The notes beneath the pieces were generated by a model that saw only the letters and a program-made list of their open reading frames with translations, was not told where the DNA came from and did not search any database. From the NCBI RefSeq assembly GCF_000212695.1, contig NC_015514.1, positions 806,001-870,000 of the forward strand: a stretch of 64,000 bases of DNA, given 5' to 3'. The stretch is from Cellulomonas fimi ATCC 484 (GTDB lineage Bacteria > Actinomycetota > Actinomycetes > Actinomycetales > Cellulomonadaceae). This document shows, piece after piece, positions 10,360 to 19,229 of this stretch (the first letter of the stretch is position 1; the number at the start of each line of letters is the position of its first letter). The position numbers and the translations under genes were made by a program.

Positions 10360-10478
10360 CAGGCCTCCCAGCCGGGGGTCCGCCGGTCGGCCGCCGCCGC
10401 GCTCGGGCGGGTGGCGGCGTCGGCGGACGGTGTCGCGCGTGCGCGGACGGCACGCCCGACCACGGTAGCGTCGGGGGC

Positions 10479-11471
10479 ATGGAGACGCGTGTGCTGGGAC
10501 GGACGGGGCGGTCCGTCGGGGTCGTGGGGCTCGGCTGCTGGCAGCTCGGCGGCGACTGGGGTGACGTGGGCGACGAGACCGCCCTGGGCGTGCTCGAGGC
10601 CGCGGTCGACGCGGGCGTCACGTTCCTCGACACCGCGGACGTCTACGGCGACGGGCGCTCCGAGCGCCTCGTCGGGCGGTTCCTCGCGGCGCGCGGCGGT
10701 GCGGGCTCCGGGCTCACGGTCGCCACCAAGATGGGCCGCCGCGCCGACCCGCACGTCGCGGACGCGTACACGCTCGACGCGTTCCGCGCGTGGACCGACC
10801 GGTCCCGCGGCAACCTGGGCGTCGACACGCTCGACCTCGTCCAGCTCCACTGCCCGCCGACCGCCGTGCTGTCCCGGGAGTCGACCTACGACGCGCTCGA
10901 CACGCTCGTCTCGGAGCAGCGGATCGCGGCGTACGGGGTGTCGGTCGAGACCGTCGACGAGGCGCTCACCGCGATCGCCCGCCCGCACGTCGCGAGCATC
11001 CAGATCATCCTCAACGTGTTCCGCCGCAAGCCGCTCGAGCAGGTGCTGCCCGCGGCCGCCGAGGCCGGCGTGGGGATCGTCGCGCGCGTGCCGCTCGCGT
11101 CCGGGCTGCTGTCCGGGAAGTACGACGCAAGCACGCAGTTCGCCGAGAACGACCACCGCAGCTACAACCGGCACGGCGAGGCGTTCGACGTCGGCGAGAC
11201 GTTCTCCGGCGTGCCCTACGACGTCGGCGTCGCGGCCGCCCGTGAGGTCGCCGCGCTCACGCCGGACGGCGCCACGACCGCGCAGCTCGCGCTGCGCTGG
11301 ATCGTCGACCAGCCCGGCGTCTCCGTCGTCATCCCGGGCGCGCGCAACCCCGAGCAGGCGCGCGCCAACGCCGCCGCCGCGGACCTCGCACCGCTGCCGC
11401 AGGACACGAGCGACCGGCTGCGGGCGATCTACGACGAGCGCATCCGGGAGCACGTGCACGGCTGCTGGTGA
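10479..11471 (+). CDS. Aldo/keto reductase
   Basis: NADPH-dependent oxidoreductase of the AKR superfamily, 330 residues, (beta/alpha)8 barrel. The catalytic tetrad is visible: D51 or D54 and Y56 in FLDTADVYGDGRSE, K84 in VATKMG, H124 in DLVQLHCPP. The C-terminal cofactor region VSVVIPGARNPEQARANAAAADL is typical. Substrate unknown. A -10 box TAGCGT lies exactly 7 nt before the ATG, so the message is probably leaderless; no Shine-Dalgarno is seen. It converges on the EcsC-family gene. Confidence 0.92.
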   Translation: METRVLGRTGRSVGVVGLGCWQLGGDWGDVGDETALGVLEAAVDAGVTFLDTADVYGDGRSERLVGRFLAARGGAGSGLTVATKMGRRADPHVADAYTLDAFRAWTDRSRGNLGVDTLDLVQLHCPPTAVLSRESTYDALDTLVSEQRIAAYGVSVETVDEALTAIARPHVASIQIILNVFRRKPLEQVLPAAAEAGVGIVARVPLASGLLSGKYDASTQFAENDHRSYNRHGEAFDVGETFSGVPYDVGVAAAREVAALTPDGATTAQLALRWIVDQPGVSVVIPGARNPEQARANAAAADLAPLPQDTSDRLRAIYDERIREHVHGCW

Positions 11472-11484
11472 CGGCCGCGCGGGC

Positions 11485-12336
11485 TCAGGAGTCGCCGCTG
11501 GGCGGGTTCTGGTCGGGGATCTTCGGGGCCCGGCGGTTCGCCAGGCCGCGGAAACGGCGCGGCGCGTTGCGCTGCTCCGGGACCGCGGTGATGCCGACCC
11601 GGTCGGGCGGGGTGCGCCCGAGGAGCTGCTCGGCCGTCTCGCGCTCGGCCGTGAGCACCTTCGGCAGCGCGTCGCGCGTCGCGACCTGAAGGACGTGCGG
11701 GAAGTGCGCGGGCGGCGGCCCGAACGCGGCGCGCGCGCCCTGGATCACGTTCCGTCCCAGCGCGCGGCCGCCCGTGAAGCCGACGACGGCGCCGATCCCG
11801 TACGGCACGAGCCGCCCGATCGCGAGCCCCGCGTGCCGCGTGACCTGCGTGCGGACCAGCTTGCGGGTGAGCGTCGAGTTGACCTTCTTCACCGTCGCCA
11901 TCGGCATGCGCGTCAGCAGCACCCGCGCGACGTTCGCGGTCGAGATCTCCGCGGCGTCGCCGAGCGCCTTCGCCCCGGACTCGCCGAGGATCGTCGCGAG
12001 GAGCAGCGCACGGCGCCGCTCGACGTCCTCGACGTCGATGCCGTGCACGCTCGCCACGGCCAGCGCGAACGCGGCGGACGCGCCGAAGAACGTCGCCACG
12101 TCGCTCGCCGTGAGCGTGAGCGCGACACCCGTGCCGACGGCCGGGGCCGCGGCGGCCGCACCGACGGCGCCACCCGCGGTCGCGACGACGACGAGGTACT
12201 CCTTCTCGAGCAGCCGCACGAGCTCCTCGGGCGACGCCTCGGGGTTGCGGCGGCGGAGCGCGTCGACGTGCGCGTGGATCGTCGACGACGGGACGGTCAC
12301 CGCCTTGGCGAGGGCGGCCTCGACGATGCGCGGCAC
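11485..12336 (-). CDS. EcsC-family protein
   Basis: 283 residues with the features of the EcsC family: Ala/Gly-rich membrane-associating helices in the middle (VGTGVALTLTASDVATFFGASAAFALAVASVHGI) followed by DVERRRALLLATILGESG, and later IPYG-like VPYGIGAVVGFTGGRALGRNVI. The family is named after a B. subtilis ABC-transporter-linked protein but its biochemical role is unknown. I chose GTG at 12336, 5 bases after the OsmC stop, with GGGGAG inside the end of OsmC as ribosome site; a longer frame would read back through OsmC. The two genes are therefore translationally linked. The C-terminus is Pro/Arg-rich. Confidence 0.8.
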   Translation of the reverse strand: MPRIVEAALAKAVTVPSSTIHAHVDALRRRNPEASPEELVRLLEKEYLVVVATAGGAVGAAAAAPAVGTGVALTLTASDVATFFGASAAFALAVASVHGIDVEDVERRRALLLATILGESGAKALGDAAEISTANVARVLLTRMPMATVKKVNSTLTRKLVRTQVTRHAGLAIGRLVPYGIGAVVGFTGGRALGRNVIQGARAAFGPPPAHFPHVLQVATRDALPKVLTAERETAEQLLGRTPPDRVGITAVPEQRNAPRRFRGLANRRAPKIPDQNPPSGDS

Positions 12337-12341
12337 CGTGG

Positions 12342-12863
12342 TCAGCGCTCCCCGGTCACGGTCAGGGTGACGGTGGCCCCGTGCTCGAGCGTGCGCCCGA
12401 CCGTGCAGTGCTGGTCGACCGCGCGGTGCACGACCGTGAGCAGCCGCTCGCGCGCGGCCGGGTCGAGGCTCGACAGGTCGACGACGAGCTCCTCGGCGAG
12501 CGCCGGGTACCGGTCCTCCGTGTCGTGCGCCATGCCACTGACGTTGATCGTGACGTCGACGTCGTCTCCGAGCCGGTGCGCGAGCGCCGCGTCGGACGAC
12601 AGCCCGCTGCACCCGGCGAGCGCGATCTTCAGCAGCTCGCCCGGCGTGAACCGGCCCTCGTCGCCGACGGAGCCGATGAGCACCTCGGCGCCGCGCGACG
12701 AGCGACCCATGTACTGCCGCTTGCCCGTGCGCTCGACCCACAGCCGGGTGTCACCGGCGTTGCGGGTCACGTCCGGGGTCGTGCTCACCGCGGGCACCGG
12801 GGCGGGGGTGGCGGCGTCGTCGGGCACGGCGGGGGTGGCCTGCACCGTCTGGTCCGTGGTCAT
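12342..12863 (-). CDS. OsmC/Ohr-family protein
   Basis: 173 residues, OsmC fold. The two redox cysteines are C85 in IALAGCSGLSSD and C153 in DQHCTVGRTLEHGA, at the usual spacing. OsmC proteins reduce organic hydroperoxides. The first 35 residues are a low-complexity Ala/Pro/Thr extension not found in the core family. It is the first gene of a two-gene unit with the EcsC-family gene. A CAGGAT sequence 7 nt before the ATG may be a leaderless-type -10 box. Confidence 0.9.
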   Translation of the reverse strand: MTTDQTVQATPAVPDDAATPAPVPAVSTTPDVTRNAGDTRLWVERTGKRQYMGRSSRGAEVLIGSVGDEGRFTPGELLKIALAGCSGLSSDAALAHRLGDDVDVTINVSGMAHDTEDRYPALAEELVVDLSSLDPAARERLLTVVHRAVDQHCTVGRTLEHGATVTLTVTGER

Positions 12864-12928
12864 GCGCCCGATCCTGCCACGCGCTCCTGAGCCTGACCGC
12901 TCGGGCCGGGCGGAGTCCCGCGGGGTGG

Positions 12929-14263
12929 TCAGCCGCGGCGTCGGCGCAGCACCTCACGGACGGGGGGCACGACGACGCCCGCCTCGCGCATGACGGCGCG
13001 CGTGCGGCGACGGCTCACCAGCACGCCGACGACGCCCACGACCCACGGGACCAGCAGCACGGTGAACGCGAGCCGGTAGGCGTCGAGGGAGTACGTGCCC
13101 GCGCCGTCCGGCTCGACGAGCTGCAGCACCACGCCGACGCCGAGCAGGCCGAGGATCGTCGAGGAGAAGCCGCCCGTGTTGACGAACCCGCTGGCGGTGC
13201 CGAGCGACGCGGGCGGCGCGAACGTCCGCGCGAAGTCCATCCCGACGAGCGACACCGGTCCTCCCGCACCGACGAGCACGACGAACACCACGAGCTGCCA
13301 CATCGGCCGCGGCCCCGACGGGACCAACAGCCACACCCACGCGAGCAGCGTGACCACGCAGCTCGCGAGCACCGACCACGACCGGCGCAGCGGGTGCCGC
13401 GCGGTGAACCGCCCGACCACCGGCCCGACGAGCATCGCGGTGAGCGTGAGGACCGTGAGCAGGGCGCTCGCCTCCGCCGGGGTGCGGCCCTGCGCGGTGA
13501 CGAAGAACGGCACGCCCCACAGCAGCGCGACGACGTTGGCGCTGAACGGCGTCGCGAAGTGGCTCCAGAACCCGAGCCGGGTCCCCGCGGGCCGCACCGC
13601 CGCGAGCACCGCGGGCGCGAACCGTTCGTGCGGCCGGACCTCGCGCGGCTCCGGGCTGCGGATCCCGAGGAACGCGACGCACGTCGCCACCGCGCCCAGC
13701 ACGGCCAGCAGCACGAACGTCGTCGTCCAGCCCTGCCGGTGCAGCACCCAGGCGACGCCGATCGCCGACGCGAGGTTGCCCGACTGCCCGATGAGTCCCG
13801 TGAGCTGCACGAGCACGGGGGCGCGCCGCGGCGGGAACCACGCGTCGACGAGCCGGACCGCAGAGATGAAGATCCCCGCGTCGCCCGTGCCGAGCAGCAC
13901 ACGCGCGACGAGCGCCTCGGGCACGGAGTCCGCGAACGCGAGCAGCAGCTGCCCGCCCGCCATGACGAGCGACCCGACCGTGATCACGGCGCGCGCGCCG
14001 AACCGGTCCAGCAGCCGCCCGGCGGGGATCTGCATGAGCGCGTAGAAGGCGAGCTGCGCGACGACGAACCACGACAGCGCGGTCGCGCCGATCCCGAACC
14101 GCTCGACGGCCTCGACGCCCGCGACCCCCATCGCGGTGCGGTGCACGACGGCGACCACGTACGCGAGCAGCGCCGCGACGAAGACCGCGACGGCCCGGCG
14201 GGAGACCTCGGGTGCGGCGGGTGCGCCCGATCGCGCCGGGTCGGGCGCGGGCACGCGAGTCAC
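12929..14263 (-). CDS. Major facilitator superfamily transporter
   Basis: 444 residues with about 12 hydrophobic segments. The loop between TM2 and TM3 carries the MFS signature GRLLDRFGARAVI, and the TM1 region has AVVHRTAMGVAGVEAVERFGIG. A long internal loop follows TM6 (RSPEPREVRPHERFAP). Overall form resembles MFS proteins of the organic anion or nitrate/sugar-phosphate type, but the substrate cannot be named. Start GTG at 14263 has GGAAGG upstream. It diverges from the methylase gene by 150 bases. Confidence 0.9.
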   Translation of the reverse strand: MTRVPAPDPARSGAPAAPEVSRRAVAVFVAALLAYVVAVVHRTAMGVAGVEAVERFGIGATALSWFVVAQLAFYALMQIPAGRLLDRFGARAVITVGSLVMAGGQLLLAFADSVPEALVARVLLGTGDAGIFISAVRLVDAWFPPRRAPVLVQLTGLIGQSGNLASAIGVAWVLHRQGWTTTFVLLAVLGAVATCVAFLGIRSPEPREVRPHERFAPAVLAAVRPAGTRLGFWSHFATPFSANVVALLWGVPFFVTAQGRTPAEASALLTVLTLTAMLVGPVVGRFTARHPLRRSWSVLASCVVTLLAWVWLLVPSGPRPMWQLVVFVVLVGAGGPVSLVGMDFARTFAPPASLGTASGFVNTGGFSSTILGLLGVGVVLQLVEPDGAGTYSLDAYRLAFTVLLVPWVVGVVGVLVSRRRTRAVMREAGVVVPPVREVLRRRRG

Positions 14264-14413
14264 GAGGAACCTTCCGGGAGCCGGCGCCCGCGACGACAGC
14301 GCGCGGGACGACCGGGGGACCGGCCCAGCCTACGTCCGCGCCGCCGGCGACCCGTCCGCGCGCCCGCGGGGCGGACCCGTCCGGCCGCGCACCCGCCGCC
14401 TACGATGGCCCGC

Positions 14414-16306
14414 ATGCCCGCTGCCCCCCGAGCGAGCCTCGGTGAGGCGTTCCGCGGCCTGTACTACTACCTGTACGCGAACGGCCAGGCCAGCAGGGCC
14501 GAGCGCATCGTCGAGGACATGACGCTCGCGCTGCTCGCCAAGCTCGCGGTCGAGCGCACGGCGTCGATGCGCACCTACGACGAGGTCCTCGACGGCGCGT
14601 CGCCCGACGTGCTGCTCGACCTCGTCGCCGCGCAGTTCCCCGGCGCGATCCGGCCCGAGGAGCGGTTCAACAACGACGCCGCCGCGGTCCGCGACGCGTT
14701 GCGCGCGCTGCGGGACGTCGAGCTGAGCGACGCGCCCGCGCACGTCGTCGGCGAGGCGTTCCAGGCGGTCGTCGGGCCGCGCGTCCGCGGCGAGAAGGGC
14801 CAGTTCTTCACGCCGCGCTCCCTGGTCGCGGCGATGGTCGCGATCGTCGACCCGCAGCCCGGCGAGAAGGTCGTCGACCCCGCCGCGGGGTCGGGCGGGT
14901 TCCTCGTGGAGGCGCACGCGCACGCCGCCGGTCGTGGGGGAGCGGCGACCGTCGTCGGCGGCGACAAGGACTTCGACCTGTTCCGGCTCCAGACGGCCCT
15001 GCTCGCCATGGTCGCGGGCGACGACGCGCACCCGCACCACCAGAACTCGCTCGACCTCGACGCGTGGTCCCACGTCGCGGCCGGCGGTCTCGGCACCTAC
15101 GACGTGGTCCTCGCGAACCCGCCGTTCGGCGCGCGCATCGGCGTCGAGGACCAGGCGCTGCTCGGCCGCTACGACCTCGCGCACGTCTGGAGCCGCGACC
15201 CGCGCACCGGCGGGTGGCGCCGCACGGACACCGTCGACCGCAGCCGGGACCCGCAGATCCTGTTCCTCGAGCTGTGCGTCCGGCTGCTGCGCCCCGGCGG
15301 GCGGATGGGGATCGTGCTGCCCGAGGGCGTGTTCGGCAACGCCGGCTCCGCGTACGTCTGGGAGTGGCTGCGCACCCAGGGCGCGATCGAGGCGCTGCTC
15401 GACTGCCCGCGCACGACGTTCCAGCCGGGCACCGACACCAAGACGAACGTGCTGTTCTTCCGCAAGGACGCGCCGCAGGGACCGACGTGGGTCGCGTCCG
15501 CGCTGCACTGCGGGCACGACCGGCGCGGGCGTCGGGTCGACGCCTCCGGGCGCTCCGTCGCGGACGACTTCCCGGCGCTCGCGGCCGAGCACGCGCAGCG
15601 CGGCACCGACGGCTCCCGCTGGCAGCAGGCCGACCTCACCGACGCGACGTACCTCGTCCCGCGCTACTTCGAGCGTCCCGCACCGCGGACCCCGCAGGAG
15701 GCCCGGCTCGTCGAGGGCGCCCGCTGGGTGTCGCTCGGCGACCTCGTCCACGACGGCGCGCTCACCGTCCGCAAGGGCCACGAACCCGGCTCCGACGCCT
15801 ACGGCACGGGCGACGTGCCCTTCGTCCGCACGTCCGACGTCGCCAACTTCGAGGTGTCCACCGACCCCACCAAGTCCGTGTCCGAGGAGGTCTGGGCCCG
15901 CTACCGCGACTCCCAGGCGCTGCGCCCCGGCGACCTGCTCATGGTCGTCGACGGCCGCTACCGCATCGGCACCGCCGCGATGGTCACGCAGCGGACCGTC
16001 CGCAGCGTCATCCAGAGCCACCTGCGGATCCTGTCCGTCACGCCCGGCACTCCCGACCTCGACCCGTACGCCCTGCTGTACGCGCTCACGCTCCCGTCGG
16101 TGCGCCTGCGTGTCCGCGACCTCGTGTTCGTCCAGAGCACCCTCGGCACCCTCGGCGCGCGGCTCTTCGAGCTCGAGGTCCCGCTCCTCGGCGGCGACGG
16201 GCCGTGGCGGGGGAGCGTCGAGGCGTTCCGGCGCGTCCTCGACGGCCGCGACGCGCTCCTCACCGAGCTCGAGCGCGCGACCGCGGGGGAGACGTTCGAG
16301 CTGTAG
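14414..16306 (+). CDS. N6-adenine DNA methylase fused to an HsdS-like recognition domain
   Basis: 630 residues. The N-terminal 115 residues resemble the helical HsdM N-domain, then GQFFTP (129-134), SAM motif I DPAAGSGGF (155-163) and catalytic NPPF (235-238). This is a gamma-class m6A methylase like HsdM. Residues about 445-610 (RWVSLGDLVHDGALTVRKG, GDVPFVRTSDVANFEV, LRPGDLLMVVDGRYRIGTAAMV, LRILSV) look like one target-recognition half of HsdS. No nuclease motif or adjacent hsdR is visible. ATG at 14414 lies 7 nt after -10 box TACGAT, suggesting a leaderless message; an in-frame ATG at 14405 is an alternative. It ends 63 bases before the SWIM operon. Confidence 0.87.
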   Translation: MPAAPRASLGEAFRGLYYYLYANGQASRAERIVEDMTLALLAKLAVERTASMRTYDEVLDGASPDVLLDLVAAQFPGAIRPEERFNNDAAAVRDALRALRDVELSDAPAHVVGEAFQAVVGPRVRGEKGQFFTPRSLVAAMVAIVDPQPGEKVVDPAAGSGGFLVEAHAHAAGRGGAATVVGGDKDFDLFRLQTALLAMVAGDDAHPHHQNSLDLDAWSHVAAGGLGTYDVVLANPPFGARIGVEDQALLGRYDLAHVWSRDPRTGGWRRTDTVDRSRDPQILFLELCVRLLRPGGRMGIVLPEGVFGNAGSAYVWEWLRTQGAIEALLDCPRTTFQPGTDTKTNVLFFRKDAPQGPTWVASALHCGHDRRGRRVDASGRSVADDFPALAAEHAQRGTDGSRWQQADLTDATYLVPRYFERPAPRTPQEARLVEGARWVSLGDLVHDGALTVRKGHEPGSDAYGTGDVPFVRTSDVANFEVSTDPTKSVSEEVWARYRDSQALRPGDLLMVVDGRYRIGTAAMVTQRTVRSVIQSHLRILSVTPGTPDLDPYALLYALTLPSVRLRVRDLVFVQSTLGTLGARLFELEVPLLGGDGPWRGSVEAFRRVLDGRDALLTELERATAGETFEL

Positions 16307-16369
16307 CGGTCGGGTGGCGCTGCGGGGGGCGGGGTGGGACTGTCCGTGCACGCCGCTACGGTTCGGTCC

Positions 16370-17686
16370 GTGCAACCGCGGTGGACGACCGAGCAGGTCC
16401 TGGCCCTCGCCCCGGACCCGGCGTCCGCGACGGCCGGCCGCAGGCTCGCCACGCCCGGGCCGTGGAGCGAGCTCGGCGCAGGTGCCGGCACGTCCGCCGT
16501 CTGGGGGCTGTGCGCGGGGTCCGGGAAGACCCCGTACCGGGCCTGCGTCGACCTGTCCGGCCCGGCGTTCTCGTGCTCGTGCCCGTCGCGCAAGTTCCCG
16601 TGCAAGCACGCGCTCGCGCTGCTCCTGCTGTGGGCCGACGGCACCGTCCCCGACGCGACCGAGGTCGCCCCGCACGCCGTCGCGTGGCTCGACGGTCGCC
16701 GGGACCGCGCCGCGAAGGCCGCCGCGAAGAAGGACGAGGCCGCGACGCCCGACCCGGTCGCAGCGGCCCGCCGTGCCGAGCGGCGCGCGGGCAACGTCGG
16801 CGCGGGGCTCGAGGAGCTGCGCACGTGGCTGCGCGACCAGGTCCGGACCGGTCTGGCCGGGACGGACCGGGCCGGCTACGGGCACGTCGACCGGGTCGCG
16901 GCGCGCATGGTCGACGCGCAGGCCCCCGGACTCGCGACCGCCGTGCGTGCCGTCCCGTCGCTCGCCGCGAGCGGACCGGACTGGCCCGTGCGGGTCCTCG
17001 ACCACCTGGCGCTCACCCACCTGCTCACGACGGCGCACGCCCGGCTCGGCGAGCTCCCGGACGAGCTCGCCGACGTCGTCCGCAGCCGCGTGGGGTACCC
17101 CACGCGCACCGAGGACGTCCTCGCGACGGCGCCCGTGCGCGACCGGTGGGACGTGTGGGCGATGCACGACTCCGTCGACGGGCGCCTGGCCGTGCGCCGG
17201 ACGCTGCTGCGCGGTGCGTCGACCGGTCGCACCGTCGCCTTGGTGTCGTTCGCCGCGGGGAGCCAGCCGTTGGACGTGACCGTCCCCCCGGGCGTCAGCA
17301 TCGACGCCGACGTGCACCTCTACCCGGGAGCGCCGACCCGGGGCGTGCTCGGCGAGCGCCACGGCGAGCCGGGTCCGCCGAGCACCGACGCCGGGGTGTC
17401 GGTCCTCGACGCCACCGCCGCGTGGGCCCGGGCGCTGGCAGCCGATCCGTGGACCACGCAGGTGCCGGTCGTGCTCGCGGGCGTCGTGCCGGTGCCCGCC
17501 GACTCCTCGGACCGTGGCTGGGTGCTGCGCGACGAGACCCACGCGCTGCCCGCGGTCGCGTCCCCGCACCTGTGGCGCGTGCTCGCCGTCAGCGGCGGCC
17601 GCCCCGTGAGCGTCGCCGGCGAGCACACGAGCGACGGGGTCCTGGTGTGTGCGGTGCGGGGCGAGGACGGGCTGGTGACGTGGTGA
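16370..17686 (+). CDS. SWIM zinc-finger protein, first gene of a MoxR/VWA operon
   Basis: 438 residues. A SWIM finger lies at 69-80: C69-x-C71-x6-C78-x-H80 in FSCSCPSRKFPCKHAL. SWIM domains bind nucleic acid or protein. An Ala/Lys/Arg-rich helix follows (about 105-140), then a large domain I do not recognise. Start GTG at 16370 is 7 nt after -10 box TACGGT, so the operon message is likely leaderless. The DUF5691 gene follows 22 bases later. This gene order (SWIM, DUF5691, MoxR, DUF5682, VWA) is one I recall as recurring in actinobacteria, which suggests a joint complex; its biological role is not established as far as I know. Confidence 0.85.
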   Translation: MQPRWTTEQVLALAPDPASATAGRRLATPGPWSELGAGAGTSAVWGLCAGSGKTPYRACVDLSGPAFSCSCPSRKFPCKHALALLLLWADGTVPDATEVAPHAVAWLDGRRDRAAKAAAKKDEAATPDPVAAARRAERRAGNVGAGLEELRTWLRDQVRTGLAGTDRAGYGHVDRVAARMVDAQAPGLATAVRAVPSLAASGPDWPVRVLDHLALTHLLTTAHARLGELPDELADVVRSRVGYPTRTEDVLATAPVRDRWDVWAMHDSVDGRLAVRRTLLRGASTGRTVALVSFAAGSQPLDVTVPPGVSIDADVHLYPGAPTRGVLGERHGEPGPPSTDAGVSVLDATAAWARALAADPWTTQVPVVLAGVVPVPADSSDRGWVLRDETHALPAVASPHLWRVLAVSGGRPVSVAGEHTSDGVLVCAVRGEDGLVTW

Positions 17687-17708
17687 GCGCGAGGCGGAGC
17701 GAGGACGG

Positions 17709-19229
17709 GTGGGCAGCGTGGTGAGTGCACCGCTCGGCGAGGACCTCGTCACCGCCGCCCTCATGGGCACGGCGCGCCGCGCGCCGGACCTCGCCACGAT
17801 CCCCGGCGCCGCGGGCGACCTGGCGCGACGGATCGACGAGGCCGACCCGGCCGGTGCGCTGCTCGACGCGGCCGCGCTCGTCGCGGTCACGCGCCGGGCC
17901 GGCACACCCGCGAGGCGCGCCCCGGAGGCACCCGAACCGGCAGCGCCGGAGACGCTGGCCTCCGTCCCGCCCGCCGCCGCGCAGCGGCTGGCCGGGCTGC
18001 TGGTGGCTCCCGGCGCGACCGCCGACCCGGCGCTGCTCACGTGGCTGGACGCCGCGGCCGCCGCCGGGTACCGGGCCCCCGCGCAGCACCTGCCCGCGCT
18101 GCTGGACCTCGCGTGCACGCCGTCGACCGGGGCCGCCGTGCGCGACGCGGTCGTCGCCGTCCTCGGCGAGCGCGGCCGCTGGCTCGCCGCGCAGCGCGAC
18201 GACTGGGCCGCGCGGATCGACCCGGCCCCGCCCGCCGGAACCGGCGACGTCTGGGACCACGGCACCGACGCCCAGCGTGCCGCGCACCTGTCCCACGTGC
18301 GGGCCCGGGACCCGCAGGCCGGCCTCGACCTGCTCGCAGGCACGTGGAAGAAGGAGAAGGCCGACACCCGTGCCGCGCTGCTGCGTCGCCTGGGCACCGG
18401 CCTCTCGGCGGCCGACGCGCCGTTCCTCGAGGCGGCCGTCGCGGACCGGTCGGCGGGCGTCCGGGCGCTCGCGGTCGAGCTCCTGTCGCTCCTGCCCGAC
18501 GCGCCGTTCACGCGCGCCGTCACGGCCCGCGCCCTGGCGAGCGTCCGGGCGGAGCGTCGGCTCGTGCGGCGGACCCTGGCGCTGACCCTGCCCGAGGCCC
18601 ACCCCGGCGATCCCTTCCCGCCGCCGCGGACCGGGCACGCACCGTCCGTGTGGCTGCTCACGGAGCTGGTCGCCGCGACCCCGCTCGCCGCCTGGACCGC
18701 GCACCTCGGCGGCTCGCCGGCCGACCTGGTCGCGATGACCGCCAAGGACGCCGAGCTCGACGTCCTGCGCCGCGGCTGGACCCGGGCCGCGCGCACCCAG
18801 CGTGACCCCGTCTGGGCGGCCGCGCTCCTGGCGGCCGGCGTCGACGCGCTCGACCTGGTCGACGTGCTCGCGCCCGACGCCCGTGCCCGTCACCTGGCCG
18901 GCCTGCTCGCGCGGGACGGCTCGGGACCGGCCAACCGGTCGTCCGCCGAGCTGGCCGGCCTCCTCGCCCGGGCGGGCGACCCGTGGCCGGACCTGCTCGT
19001 CGCGGCGGTACTGACCTGGGCCGCCGGTGCCGGTCGGCGCCAGCACGACTGGTACGCGAACGGGACGCTCACCGAGGCGGTGCAGCACCTGCCGCCGCGT
19101 GCCGACGTCGAGGCGACCCTGCGGGGCGCCGCGGACCGGCTCGACCCCGCCCACACCTGGCGCCATGCGCTGCACCGCGCCGCCGACACCCTGCACACCC
19201 GCCGCGTGATCCTCGAGGAGCTCAGATGA
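17709..19229 (+). CDS. DUF5691-family helical-repeat protein
   Basis: 506 residues, very rich in Ala, Leu, Asp and Arg. Repeated amphipathic helices give a HEAT/ARM-like look (AALLRRLGTGLSAADAPFLEAAVADRSAGVRALAVELLSLLP). I assign DUF5691 from this pattern plus position in the SWIM-MoxR-DUF5682-VWA operon. No catalytic motif is visible; a scaffold or adaptor role for the MoxR ATPase is inference. Start is uncertain: GTG at 17709 follows GGAGCGAGGAC, while GTG codons at 17718 and 17721 are also possible. Its stop overlaps the MoxR start as ATGA. Confidence 0.78.
   Translation: MGSVVSAPLGEDLVTAALMGTARRAPDLATIPGAAGDLARRIDEADPAGALLDAAALVAVTRRAGTPARRAPEAPEPAAPETLASVPPAAAQRLAGLLVAPGATADPALLTWLDAAAAAGYRAPAQHLPALLDLACTPSTGAAVRDAVVAVLGERGRWLAAQRDDWAARIDPAPPAGTGDVWDHGTDAQRAAHLSHVRARDPQAGLDLLAGTWKKEKADTRAALLRRLGTGLSAADAPFLEAAVADRSAGVRALAVELLSLLPDAPFTRAVTARALASVRAERRLVRRTLALTLPEAHPGDPFPPPRTGHAPSVWLLTELVAATPLAAWTAHLGGSPADLVAMTAKDAELDVLRRGWTRAARTQRDPVWAAALLAAGVDALDLVDVLAPDARARHLAGLLARDGSGPANRSSAELAGLLARAGDPWPDLLVAAVLTWAAGAGRRQHDWYANGTLTEAVQHLPPRADVEATLRGAADRLDPAHTWRHALHRAADTLHTRRVILEELR

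Noticed and set aside
9910..12993. A plus-strand frame of about 1000 codons overlapping the SRPBCC, aldo/keto reductase, EcsC and OsmC genes
   Set aside because: It crosses genes on both strands in other frames, with low-complexity Arg/Ser/Pro content and no recognisable domain.
14330..18796. An open minus-strand frame of nearly 1500 codons opposite the methylase and SWIM genes
   Set aside because: It is an antisense shadow: it covers several well-supported genes, is Arg/Pro/Gly-rich with no motif, and arises because the high GC content removes stop codons.
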